Below, one piece after another: positions 1 through 6,664 of a DNA stretch of 12,981 bases; position 1 is the stretch's first letter; each line of letters starts with the position of its first letter. The notes below the pieces were generated by a model. That model did no database searches, was not told the DNA's origin, and saw only the letters and a program-made list of their open reading frames with translations. Source of the DNA: CAYSPT01 sp964432985 (GTDB lineage: Bacteria > Muiribacteriota > CAYSPT01); NCBI GenBank assembly GCA_964432985.1, contig CAYSPT010000098.1:1-12981 (forward strand), read 5' to 3'. Both the position numbers and the translations under genes were made by a program.

Positions 1-2
1 CT

Positions 3-542
3 GTTGCCACCGCCGCTGTCGAAATCGAGCAGCTCAAGACCACCGCTTCCGCTTTACGGGATGAGCTGGAAAACGAGCGTAATGAAAAAAAACGCGCTGT
101 GCAGAAAGCTGTTGCCACCGCCGCTGTCGAAATCGAGCAGCTCAAGACCACCGCTTCCGCTTTACGGGATGAGCTGGAAAACGAGCGTAATGAAAAAAAA
201 CGCGCTGTGCAGAAAGCTGTTGCCACCGCCGCTGTCGAAATCGAGCAGCTCAAGACCACCGCTTCCGCTTTGCGGGATGAACTGGAACACGAGCGCCTCG
301 ACAAGAACCGTGCCGTGCAAAAGGCGCTCGCCAACGCCACCAACGAGAGCAAACAGCTCGAATCAACCATCGCCAGTATTCGGGACGAACTGGAACGCGA
401 GCGGAACACAAAAGACCAGGCTGTTCGGGGGGCCGTAACCGCTTCCAGGGGTGAAATCGAATTATTAAAAGAGACCGTAGTCGTACTGAGAGATAAACTT
501 GAAATCAGCAGGGGGAAAGGGATGGAGGGTGCAGAGAGTGCA
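3..542 (+). repeat. Five in-frame 108-bp tandem repeats
   Basis: The units are 3-110, 111-218, 219-326, 327-434 and 435-542. Units 1 and 2 are identical base for base. Unit 3 matches them for about its first 52 bases and then diverges. Units 4 and 5 are recognisable mainly at protein level. Units 1 and 2 each carry a run of eight A (85-92 and 193-200). The array probably continues upstream of the window. It codes for the coiled-coil protein and is not a CRISPR array. Confidence 0.9.
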
Positions 543-569
543 GAAATCCAGGCAGAAAAAACCGGCTAA
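3..569 (+). CDS. Coiled-coil repeat protein, 3' end only
   Basis: The frame is open from the first base of the window, so the N-terminus lies outside it. The visible 188 residues are five consecutive 36-residue units rich in Glu, Lys, Arg, Ala and Leu. They begin with VATAAVEIEQLK and contain ALRDELE, followed by a short tail ending in EIQAEKTG. There is no Pro or Gly in the first four units apart from one Gly at the end of unit four, so a long uninterrupted helix is expected. A 36-residue period equals ten turns at 3.6 residues per turn, unlike a plain heptad array, so the supercoil may be nearly straight (inference). The first two units are identical in DNA and the units diverge towards the C-terminus. 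The stop TAA (567-569) lies inside the start of the next gene, so the two genes are probably co-transcribed and may be functionally linked. No enzymatic domain is visible; function unknown. Confidence 0.8.
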   Translation, partial: VATAAVEIEQLKTTASALRDELENERNEKKRAVQKAVATAAVEIEQLKTTASALRDELENERNEKKRAVQKAVATAAVEIEQLKTTASALRDELEHERLDKNRAVQKALANATNESKQLESTIASIRDELERERNTKDQAVRGAVTASRGEIELLKETVVVLRDKLEISRGKGMEGAESAEIQAEKTG

Positions 570-2838
570 GAAAAAGATAGTCAAACAGGTGAACAGTGAA
601 AGTCTGGTAAAACCGGGGCAGGCTGAAATGCTGCTCAACGTGGTCAAGACCCTGGCTTCCTTCGACAGCCTCAAAGAGGTGTTCGATGAGTTTGTGGATA
701 TGCTCTCCGAAGCGGCCCAGGCCGATCGGGTGACCATCTTTCTGCACGACAAGGAAACCGGTGAGCTCTACTCCCGGATCGCCCAGGGGGACCTGGAACG
801 GGAAATCCGTATCCTGACCACAGTGGGGGTGGCCGGCCACGTCTTCACCACAGCCGAGAGCATGCTCGTGCATGATGTCTCGAAGAATCGCTATTTTGAT
901 CCCAGTGTCGACAAAGGTACCGGGTACACCACCAGAAACATTCTCTGCGTGCCTATTATGACGAGCAAAGGTGACACCATTGGTGTGGCTCAGCTTCTGA
1001 ACAAGAAGAAGGGCAAGTTCACCCGCAACGACCTGGGCCTGGTGGAAGCCCTGACCACCCAGGCCGCGGTGGTCATACAGAGTATCCTGCTGGTGGAGCA
1101 AATGGAAAAATCGCATGAGAAAGAGATGGAATTTTTCAACGTCGTCTCCGACGTCATGTCCGAGATCGATCTGGGAGCGGTATTGAACAAGGTCATGGCC
1201 GAGGCTACCAGGATGCTCAACGCCGACCGCGGCACGCTGTTTCTGAACGATGAAAAGGGAAACGAACTGTTCTCGATCATAGGGGCGGAACTGGGTAAGC
1301 AGGAAATACGGTTTCCCAACCATCTTGGTATTGCCGGGACCGTTTTCCAGTCGGGCCGGACGGTGAATATCCCCCACGCCTACGCCGATCTCAGGTTCAA
1401 CCCTTCCTTTGACAAGAAGACCGGTTTCTTCACCCGTTCCATCCTCTGCGCCCCGGTGGTCAACAAGAAGGGCAAAACCATCGGTGTCACCCAGGTGCTC
1501 AACAAGCACGGCGGACCTTTTACCGATGAGGACGCCGCCCGGCTGAAAGCCTTCACCGCCCAGGTGGCCATCGCCATGGAAAACGCCAAGCTCTTCGATG
1601 ACATTCAGAACATGCGCAACTACAGTGAGGGTATCCTCAAGAGCATGGCCAGCGGGGTGATTACTCTCAACGGGGAGGAAATGGTCATCACCTGCAACGA
1701 CGCCGGTTTGAAGATCATGAAGATATATTCCGACGCCATTGTCGATAAGAAGGCGGAGCAGTTCTTCGCGGGCAGCAACGAGTGGGTCATGGATCGGATC
1801 AGGAAAGTGGCCGAGACCAAGACGTCGGACATAACCATGGATGCCGAGCTGGAGTTCAACGGGGAGACCGTGTCGGTAAACCTGACGGTCCTTCCCCTGA
1901 CCAGCGTGGAAGACAAGACCCTGGGAACCATGATCATGATGGAGGACATCAGCAACGAAAAGCGTATGAAGTCCACCATGTCCCGCTACATGGACGCCGG
2001 GCTGGCTGAGCAGCTCATGGACAGCAAGGAGGAGATCCTGGGCGGTAAAAGCACCGTGGCTACCGTTTTGTTCTCGGATATAAGGGGATTTACCCCGCTC
2101 ACCGAGGAGCTCGGCGCCCAGGGGACGGTGTCGCTCCTCAACGAGTACTTCACCATCATGGTGGACTGCATTCAGCAGGAGGGGGGCATGCTGGACAAGT
2201 TCATCGGCGACGCCATCATGGCTGCCTTCGGAATCCCCCTGGCCCACGGAGACGACGAGGACCGGGCCATGCGGGCCGCCATCAGTATGCTGACGCAGCT
2301 GAACGCCTGGAACGTGGAGCGTATTGCCCACGGGAGGAAACCGGTCAAGATGGGAATCGGGCTGAACACCGACAAGATCGTCTCGGGCAATATCGGGTCC
2401 CCGAAGAGGATGGACTACACCCTGATCGGAGACGGCGTCAACCTGGCCTCCCGCCTGGAAAGCGCCTGCAAGCAGTACAGCGCGCAGATACTGATCAGCG
2501 AGAACACCTTCGCCAAGCTGCGCGGAACCTACAGCATCCGCGAGATAGACCGCGTCGTGGTCAAGGGCAAGACCGAGCCCGTAGCGGTTTACGAGGTGCT
2601 CGATTACCACTCCGACGAGACCTTCCCCAACATGATGGAAGTGGTGGGATACTTCAAAAGCGGCGTGAAAAAGTACCGCCAGCAGAAATGGGAAAGTGCC
2701 ATGGACACGTTCAAGGAGTGCTTATCGCTCAATCCGGACGACAGGCTGTCGGAGATCTACATCGACCGGTGCAAGATCCTGAAAAAGAAATCCCCGGGTG
2801 ACGACTGGGACGGTGTCTGGGTGATGAAGTCAAAATAA
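529..2838 (+). CDS. GAF-GAF-PAS class III adenylate cyclase
   Basis: Predicted to make cAMP from ATP in the cytoplasm in response to ligands bound by its sensory domains. Numbering from GTG 529 (769 aa): a basic N-terminus (to about 20), GAF-1 about 48-188, GAF-2 about 215-355, PAS-like about 362-478, a signalling helix, then the cyclase homology domain about 507-690. Metal-binding Asp517 (in FSDIRGF) and Asp561 (in DKFIGDAIMAAFG) are present. Base selection would use Lys557 and Thr631, and the transition-state residues Asn638 and Arg642 (VNLASR) are present, so the site looks complete. A Lys/Thr pair is typical of class IIIb adenylate cyclases. The domain order matches cyanobacterial CyaB1/CyaB2. 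One TPR-like helix pair (about 707-747) follows. Start: GTG 529 has purine-rich GGGGGAAAGG upstream; TTG 499, GTG 538 and ATG 628 are alternatives. With GTG 529 it overlaps the coiled-coil gene by 41 bp. The gene is not a guanylate cyclase as far as the Lys shows. Confidence 0.9.
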   Translation: MQRVQKSRQKKPAKKKIVKQVNSESLVKPGQAEMLLNVVKTLASFDSLKEVFDEFVDMLSEAAQADRVTIFLHDKETGELYSRIAQGDLEREIRILTTVGVAGHVFTTAESMLVHDVSKNRYFDPSVDKGTGYTTRNILCVPIMTSKGDTIGVAQLLNKKKGKFTRNDLGLVEALTTQAAVVIQSILLVEQMEKSHEKEMEFFNVVSDVMSEIDLGAVLNKVMAEATRMLNADRGTLFLNDEKGNELFSIIGAELGKQEIRFPNHLGIAGTVFQSGRTVNIPHAYADLRFNPSFDKKTGFFTRSILCAPVVNKKGKTIGVTQVLNKHGGPFTDEDAARLKAFTAQVAIAMENAKLFDDIQNMRNYSEGILKSMASGVITLNGEEMVITCNDAGLKIMKIYSDAIVDKKAEQFFAGSNEWVMDRIRKVAETKTSDITMDAELEFNGETVSVNLTVLPLTSVEDKTLGTMIMMEDISNEKRMKSTMSRYMDAGLAEQLMDSKEEILGGKSTVATVLFSDIRGFTPLTEELGAQGTVSLLNEYFTIMVDCIQQEGGMLDKFIGDAIMAAFGIPLAHGDDEDRAMRAAISMLTQLNAWNVERIAHGRKPVKMGIGLNTDKIVSGNIGSPKRMDYTLIGDGVNLASRLESACKQYSAQILISENTFAKLRGTYSIREIDRVVVKGKTEPVAVYEVLDYHSDETFPNMMEVVGYFKSGVKKYRQQKWESAMDTFKECLSLNPDDRLSEIYIDRCKILKKKSPGDDWDGVWVMKSK

Positions 2839-2883
2839 GGTTCGGACAGAACACGGGGAAAACGTAGTGGTGGGGGAAATGCA

Positions 2884-3789
2884 GTGCATCTGAAAATCCG
2901 GAAATCATTTCTGTTGTCCGCAGTACTTTTCCTGGCCGTTTTCTACGTCGGGCTGTCCGCCTACGCCGCCTCGCGGCTTACCAGGGTGGAACGTCTGCCT
3001 CTCCAGGTCACCCCGGCGGATTTCGGTCTTTCCTTCGAAGATGTGACCTTCCCCAGTGATGTGGATTCGCTTCAGATCAAGGGCTGGTATATGCCGGCCA
3101 AGGGAAGCGGCCGTATCCTTCTCCTGGTACATGGTGAAAGGTGTCACCGGGCACACCCGGGTATCGGCATAATCGAGGTCGCTCAAGCCATGGTGGGGAA
3201 GGGGTTCAACGTGCTGGCTTTCGATCTGCGGGGAAGAGGCGAATCACCACCCGGCCGCAACACCCTGGGAGTCCTGGAACAGCGCGACCTTAAGGGCGCG
3301 GTCCGGTACGCGGTCTCCCGGGGTTTTGACCAAAGCAGCATCGGTGTCATCGGCTGGTCCATGGGGGCCGCCACCACGTTGATGACTGCGGTTTCAACAC
3401 CGGGATTAAACGCTGTGGTGGCCGACAGCAGTTTTGCTGATCTTCCGGGCATCCTCAAGATCCAGGTACCGAAACGCTCTGTTTTACCCGGCTTTTTCGT
3501 CCCTTCAATCATTACCATGATCAACCTCATTTATGGCGTGGATCTCAACTCGATCCGCCCGATTAAAGCAGCTGTCAATATTAACGAAACTCGTGTCTTC
3601 ATCATTCACGGGATGGAAGACAAGCTGATTCCCGTCGAGCACGCCAGGCGCATTTTTGAAGCCCTGAAACAGCATCCCGGCAACGAGTTGTGGATGGTCC
3701 CGGAAGCCGAGCACGCCAGGTCTTTCAGGGCGGCACCGGAGGAGTACGTTAACCGGGTGTCGGCCTTCTTCGACCGGGAACTTCAATAA
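2884..3789 (+). CDS. Membrane-anchored alpha/beta hydrolase
   Basis: A 301-residue serine hydrolase of the FrsA/BAAT-like (COG1073-type) group; substrate unknown. An N-terminal hydrophobic helix at about 8-28 suggests a membrane anchor or uncleaved signal, putting the hydrolase domain outside the cytoplasm. The fold landmarks are in order: LLLVHGER (oxyanion region, about 79-86), FDLRGRGES (113-121), nucleophile Ser159 in GWSMG, Asp246 in HGMEDKLIP, and His277 in EAEHARS. The catalytic triad therefore looks intact. The start is GTG 2884 with a G-rich Shine-Dalgarno (GGGGGA) about six bases upstream. It follows the cyclase by 45 bp on the same strand with no visible terminator, so it may share the transcript. 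It is not a lipase or peptidase that I can name more precisely. Confidence 0.85.
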   Translation: MHLKIRKSFLLSAVLFLAVFYVGLSAYAASRLTRVERLPLQVTPADFGLSFEDVTFPSDVDSLQIKGWYMPAKGSGRILLLVHGERCHRAHPGIGIIEVAQAMVGKGFNVLAFDLRGRGESPPGRNTLGVLEQRDLKGAVRYAVSRGFDQSSIGVIGWSMGAATTLMTAVSTPGLNAVVADSSFADLPGILKIQVPKRSVLPGFFVPSIITMINLIYGVDLNSIRPIKAAVNINETRVFIIHGMEDKLIPVEHARRIFEALKQHPGNELWMVPEAEHARSFRAAPEEYVNRVSAFFDRELQ

Positions 3790-3870
3790 CCTTAATGTGA
3801 TAAAGTACCGGCAGGTGCTTGAATACAATTAGATGCTGAGAATAATAACCGGATGAAATGAGGGAGAAGA

Positions 3871-4404
3871 ATGAAGAAAATCGCGGTCATGCTGATACTC
3901 ATGTGCGCCGGGTCGTTAACCTGGGCGGGAACGTACACCGATGACGTTTACGGTTTTTCTGTCGAATCACCAGCCTTCAAAAAACTAACGGCCGCTGAAG
4001 GGGGTGTCACGGTGGTCCAGTTCCTGGCCCCGGCGGAACGGAACTTCTCCTCGAACCTCAACGTCCAGGTGCAGAACACGAAGATGACCAAAGAGGAATA
4101 TATCGATACAACCAGGGAGCAGATGGCAACCCTCGGTTTCGAGGTACTGAGCCAAACGGAAGGCGTCAAGGACGGGTTCCCTTTCATCATGTGGGAGCAC
4201 AGGGGAAAGATGCAGGGGTTCGATCTGCACTGGCTGGCGGTGGCGGTGTTCAGGACGGGAAACGTGCTGCTGGTGACGGGCACCTCCTTAGAGAGTGATT
4301 TTGCAAAAAACAAGCAGTTATTTTTTGATACCTTCGAAACGCTGCGGCTGCACAAGACTTCCGGTACAAAGAAGCGGCCGGGTGAGAAGTTGAAACTGGA
4401 GTAG
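3871..4404 (+). CDS. Small exported protein, PsbP/DcrB-like (tentative)
   Basis: A 177-residue protein with a clear signal peptide: MKK, a hydrophobic core IAVMLILMCAGSL, and a likely cleavage site after TWA (about residue 19). The mature part begins with TYTDDVYGFSVESP and has alternating beta-strand-like stretches (VTVVQFLAP, LNVQVQN, LLVTGTS) plus a helix around KEEYIDTTREQMATLG. This pattern is reminiscent of small PsbP/DcrB-type periplasmic proteins, but I see no diagnostic motif, so the family is an inference. The C-terminus is basic (KKRPGEKLKLE). ATG 3871 has a strong Shine-Dalgarno AGGGAGAAGA just upstream. It lies 81 bp after the hydrolase gene on the same strand and is convergent with the phosphoesterase gene. 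Confidence 0.75.
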   Translation: MKKIAVMLILMCAGSLTWAGTYTDDVYGFSVESPAFKKLTAAEGGVTVVQFLAPAERNFSSNLNVQVQNTKMTKEEYIDTTREQMATLGFEVLSQTEGVKDGFPFIMWEHRGKMQGFDLHWLAVAVFRTGNVLLVTGTSLESDFAKNKQLFFDTFETLRLHKTSGTKKRPGEKLKLE

Positions 4405-4423
4405 CAGGTCACGCCGGTGCTTG

Positions 4424-4454
4424 ATGATCAATGATCCTGATTATGTTTGATCAT
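4424..4454. repeat. Inverted repeat between convergent genes
   Basis: Perfect 8-bp arms ATGATCAA (4424-4431) and TTGATCAT (4447-4454) are separated by 15 bases. The element sits 20 bp after the exported-protein stop, between two convergent genes. There is no T-run after it, so it is at best a weak or Rho-assisted terminator, or a protein-binding site. Confidence 0.4.
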
Positions 4455-4476
4455 GGGACCCGGGAGCGGGCTGGTC

Positions 4477-4495
4477 GCCTGGTGCGGGACCAGGC
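4477..4495. terminator. GC-rich hairpin between convergent genes
   Basis: A perfect 7-bp stem GCCTGGT / ACCAGGC encloses the loop GCGGG. It lies 7 bp beyond the stop of the minus-strand phosphoesterase gene and 73 bp beyond the plus-strand exported-protein gene. The position suits a bidirectional terminator, but no T-tract follows on either side, so intrinsic termination is doubtful. Confidence 0.35.
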
Positions 4496-4501
4496 ACAGT
4501 A

Positions 4502-5653
4502 TCATCCATCAGCGGGCTGGTTGTTCGCTCCATGCAGGATTATACGCAGTATCTCTCCGGGCGCCCAGAGCCGCATCCGCGGGCCCCAGGTACCGGTACC
4601 GCGGCTTACGATGACGGTCATTGCATCCACTTCGTAGCGGCCCTCCAGCAACGGGTGAACCCGCCTGACCAGGTAGTCGAAGGGCCATATCTGCCCTCCG
4701 TGAGTGTGGCCGCAGAGCATCAAGCCCACCCCCATCCGGGCTGCTTCTTCAGCTTGTTCGGGCCGGTGTGAAAGCAGGATGGTGCCCCCGACTGGCCTGC
4801 CGGCCAGGGCTTTATCGAGCCGGTCGCCTGTCTGCCTGGAGCGGCGCCAGGCACGGGGATCATCGACCCCCGCCAGGACGAGGCCGGGGCTGATCTCGGT
4901 CCAGCGGTTGCGCAGGAAGGTGATGCCCTCCGGCACATTTGTGCCGGCGTTGTCCGGCGGCTGGTTTGCGTCAGAAGCGTTCCGGTGCCGGCGGCGGTGG
5001 TACTCGTGGTTCCCGTACACCCCCCACACCCCCAGTGGCGCGGAAAGACCGCCGAAGGTCTGCATCAGGGCGTCCTGGTCTCCGCCGTGCCCTTCGGCCA
5101 GATCACCGACCAGGAGTATCAAATCGGGCTTCTGGTCCCGGACCTGCGCGATGCGTTTTTCCATCCACCGCTTGCCGATGAGCGAGCCCAGGTGCAGATC
5201 GGACAGCGCGACGATGACGGTGTTCTCCATCGTCGCCGGAAGTGAGGGCAGGTGGACGTGGTAGGTCGATATTACCGGCGCCCGCATCCCCTGGCCGACG
5301 GCCACGATTGAAAGCGCTGCTCCGGCTGCCAGAGCCCATCCGCGAAGTGAGGGAGCCAGGCGGGGCAGGATGAATCCGAAGGCGGTCAGACAGTCCATTA
5401 AAAGAAGTGTGATGAAGATAAGAAACAGGGAACCCATCCAGTTCATGCCGGCTAGCTCCACCGCCGCGGCCATGGGCCCCGTGCTGTGGTGCTCGATGGT
5501 CCGTCCCAGGAAGAAACCCGCCCAGAGGACCGCTCCCGCGCCGAGGATGACCTTTGCCGAAAAACGGCGTTTCAGCCACGGCACCGAGGTCGCACGCCAG
5601 AAGACATAGACGTGCAGCGCGGTGATGGTAGAGATAAGAATGGTCCCGAACAT
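4502..5653 (-). CDS. Membrane metallophosphoesterase (YkuE-like)
   Basis: A 383-residue calcineurin-like phosphoesterase with a membrane N-terminus. Four hydrophobic segments are visible at about 1-19, 34-51, 71-97 and 106-124. The Arg/Lys-rich loops after segments one and three suggest that the catalytic domain lies on the periplasmic side (inference from the positive-inside rule). The two-metal motifs are complete and in order: SDLH (Asp152, His154), GDLAEGH (Asp184), GNHE (Asn215, His216), SHRP (His296) and GHTHGGQ (His316, His318). Relatives in the YkuE/YaeI group include lipid-linked UDP-sugar pyrophosphatases, so a lipid or envelope substrate is possible but not shown. Start: ATG 5653 is preceded on the minus strand by GGAGGAACC, an excellent ribosome binding site. 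Convergent with the upstream plus genes and divergent from the small membrane-protein gene at 5875. Confidence 0.9.
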   Translation of the reverse strand: MFGTILISTITALHVYVFWRATSVPWLKRRFSAKVILGAGAVLWAGFFLGRTIEHHSTGPMAAAVELAGMNWMGSLFLIFITLLLMDCLTAFGFILPRLAPSLRGWALAAGAALSIVAVGQGMRAPVISTYHVHLPSLPATMENTVIVALSDLHLGSLIGKRWMEKRIAQVRDQKPDLILLVGDLAEGHGGDQDALMQTFGGLSAPLGVWGVYGNHEYHRRRHRNASDANQPPDNAGTNVPEGITFLRNRWTEISPGLVLAGVDDPRAWRRSRQTGDRLDKALAGRPVGGTILLSHRPEQAEEAARMGVGLMLCGHTHGGQIWPFDYLVRRVHPLLEGRYEVDAMTVIVSRGTGTWGPRMRLWAPGEILRIILHGANNQPADG

Positions 5654-5670
5654 GGTTCCTCCAAAGTGGT

Positions 5671-5707
5671 CAATTGTAACCTATTTATTGAATTAATGCT
5701 ACAATTG
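5671..5707. promoter_or_regulatory. CAATTGTA inverted repeat upstream of phosphoesterase
   Basis: Perfect arms CAATTGTA (5671-5678) and TACAATTG (5700-5707) are separated by 21 AT-rich bases, 18 bp upstream of the phosphoesterase start. On the minus strand the proximal arm contains TACAAT, a plausible -10 element, though I find no good -35 at 16-18 bp. An operator overlapping the promoter is a reasonable inference. Confidence 0.35.
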
Positions 5708-5767
5708 TGTAAATCGCAAGTTGCACTTCTGATTTTCACATTCTGGCACTATTATTCTCAATGTGTG

Positions 5768-5773
5768 TATACT
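5768..5773 (+). promoter_or_regulatory. Possible -10 element for the 5875 gene
   Basis: TATACT lies in an AT-rich stretch about 100 bp upstream of the small membrane-protein gene. No convincing -35 box sits 16-18 bp before it (GGCACT or TGGCAC only). Weak call. Confidence 0.25.
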
Positions 5774-5825
5774 TTAATAAACCCGAAAAATGCAGTAGCC
5801 CTTCTTTTTCTCGAAGCCAACCGCA

Positions 5826-5846
5826 ATTTCCGGGTTAACCGGAAAT
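5826..5846. promoter_or_regulatory. Palindrome in leader of the 5875 gene
   Basis: ATTTCCGG (5826-5833) and CCGGAAAT (5839-5846) form perfect 8-bp arms around GTTAA. It ends 14 bp before the Shine-Dalgarno AGGGAG (5861-5866) and lies downstream of the possible -10. It could be an operator for a dimeric regulator or an RNA hairpin controlling translation; no T-run follows, so a terminator is unlikely. Confidence 0.4.
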
Positions 5847-5874
5847 CTACTGCTGAAAACAGGGAGATGATCGT

Positions 5875-6150
5875 ATGAATTGGGAAAAAGCGAAATTCTT
5901 TATCGTGGGGATGGTTGTTGCTTTTGGTTTGATTGTTCTTATGGGTTCCGGGGACCTCAAGGAGGAATCAGCACCGGAAAAACCGGTGGGTAGTGATGTT
6001 GTCGGCCGTTACCAGGTAGCAGTTGGCGGCGACGGGTACGGTACGGCCTATGTCGTCGATACCATGACAGGGCGGGTCAAGGCTGTCGGTGGTGATAAGC
6101 GGCGCGAGCAGTTCGACGTGCCCTTTGAGCAGATGAACAATCGGCCGTAG
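5875..6150 (+). CDS. Small membrane-anchored protein, unknown function
   Basis: A 91-residue protein. One transmembrane helix (FFIVGMVVAFGLIVLMGSG, about 8-26) follows a short basic start MNWEKAK, giving an N-in anchor or an uncleaved signal. The rest is a small hydrophilic domain with a beta-hairpin look: VGRYQVAVGGDGYGTAYVVD followed by TMTGRVKAV, and a C-terminal tail. The pattern of a strand ending in VVDT-x-TG-x-V recurs in small exported proteins, but I cannot name a family. ATG 5875 has the Shine-Dalgarno AGGGAG eight bases upstream. It has its own leader with a palindrome and is 58 bp from the next gene on the same strand. Confidence 0.7.
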   Translation: MNWEKAKFFIVGMVVAFGLIVLMGSGDLKEESAPEKPVGSDVVGRYQVAVGGDGYGTAYVVDTMTGRVKAVGGDKRREQFDVPFEQMNNRP

Positions 6151-6208
6151 GATAGTTTTCACGACAAAAAAAAACAGAATAGCCTGCTGTTAGCTGAAGG
6201 ATAAAAGA

Positions 6209-6664
6209 ATGATTATCCGAGAGATAGCCGAAACCGAGTTAGAAGAATGGTTGAAGATGCGAGGCAGCTTATGGCCTGGTCATAATCACCTTCCTGATAT
6301 TTCCCGGTACTTTCAGGGCGAATGTTCAGAACCAGCGCTAGTCATGGTCGGTATATCGGATAACGGTGTTGTTATGGGACATATAGAGCTTTCAGTACGA
6401 CTGGATCCCGAGAAGAACACGCACGGTTTTATCGAGGGATTGTATATAAAATCGGAGTTCAGGGAGGGTGACACGTTAAGAGAATTCATACGAGCCGCTC
6501 TGTCCTGGTCAACCAACAATGGCTTTGCATCTGTTCTTGCAGACAGAGGTTCTCGTTTGTACGAGATCCCGCATTCAGGTCCGCCAAGAATAGTGTCACG
6601 AAACATCACAGACGAAGAACTCCACAGGCACTATCCATTGGAGATCCGATCCCGTAATGAATAG
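6209..6664 (+). CDS. AAC(6')-like GNAT acetyltransferase, degenerate acetyl-CoA loop
   Basis: A 151-residue GNAT-fold protein resembling AAC(6')-I aminoglycoside acetyltransferases: WLKMRGSLWP near the N-terminus (14-23), VMGHIELSVR (55-64), GFIEGLYIKSEFR (73-85) and a helix REFIRAALSWSTNNGFASVLADR. In the family the acetyl-CoA pyrophosphate loop reads R/Q-x-x-G-x-G/A. Here it is R85-E-G-D-T-L90, with Asp88 and Leu90 in place of the glycine positions. The usual C-terminal GF motif is also missing or shortened. It may therefore be inactive, or have another role; the substrate is unknown. ATG 6209 has AAGGA about eight bases upstream. The last 8 bp overlap the following nucleotidyltransferase gene, which strongly suggests translational coupling. 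Confidence 0.7.
   Translation: MIIREIAETELEEWLKMRGSLWPGHNHLPDISRYFQGECSEPALVMVGISDNGVVMGHIELSVRLDPEKNTHGFIEGLYIKSEFREGDTLREFIRAALSWSTNNGFASVLADRGSRLYEIPHSGPPRIVSRNITDEELHRHYPLEIRSRNE

Noticed and set aside
3..542. CRISPR-like tandem repeats
   Set aside because: Repeats are 108 bp, directly adjacent without spacers, and encode an in-frame coiled coil.
529..569. Programmed frameshift fusing the coiled-coil protein and the cyclase
   Set aside because: The required shift is +1 or -2, the A6 run is short for slippage, and the cyclase has plausible starts of its own.
505..2610. A 701-codon open frame antisense to the cyclase gene
   Set aside because: It mirrors the GC-rich codon pattern of a clearly functional cyclase, has no recognisable domain and no convincing ribosome binding site; it is a shadow.
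4532..5264. Several plus-strand frames inside the phosphoesterase gene
   Set aside because: All lie opposite a gene with complete metallophosphoesterase motifs; their proteins are Arg/Pro-rich shadows.
5742..5757. TGGCAC resembling a sigma-54 -24 box upstream of the 5875 gene
   Set aside because: The -12 position reads TTCTC, lacking the required GC, so it is not a sigma-54 promoter.
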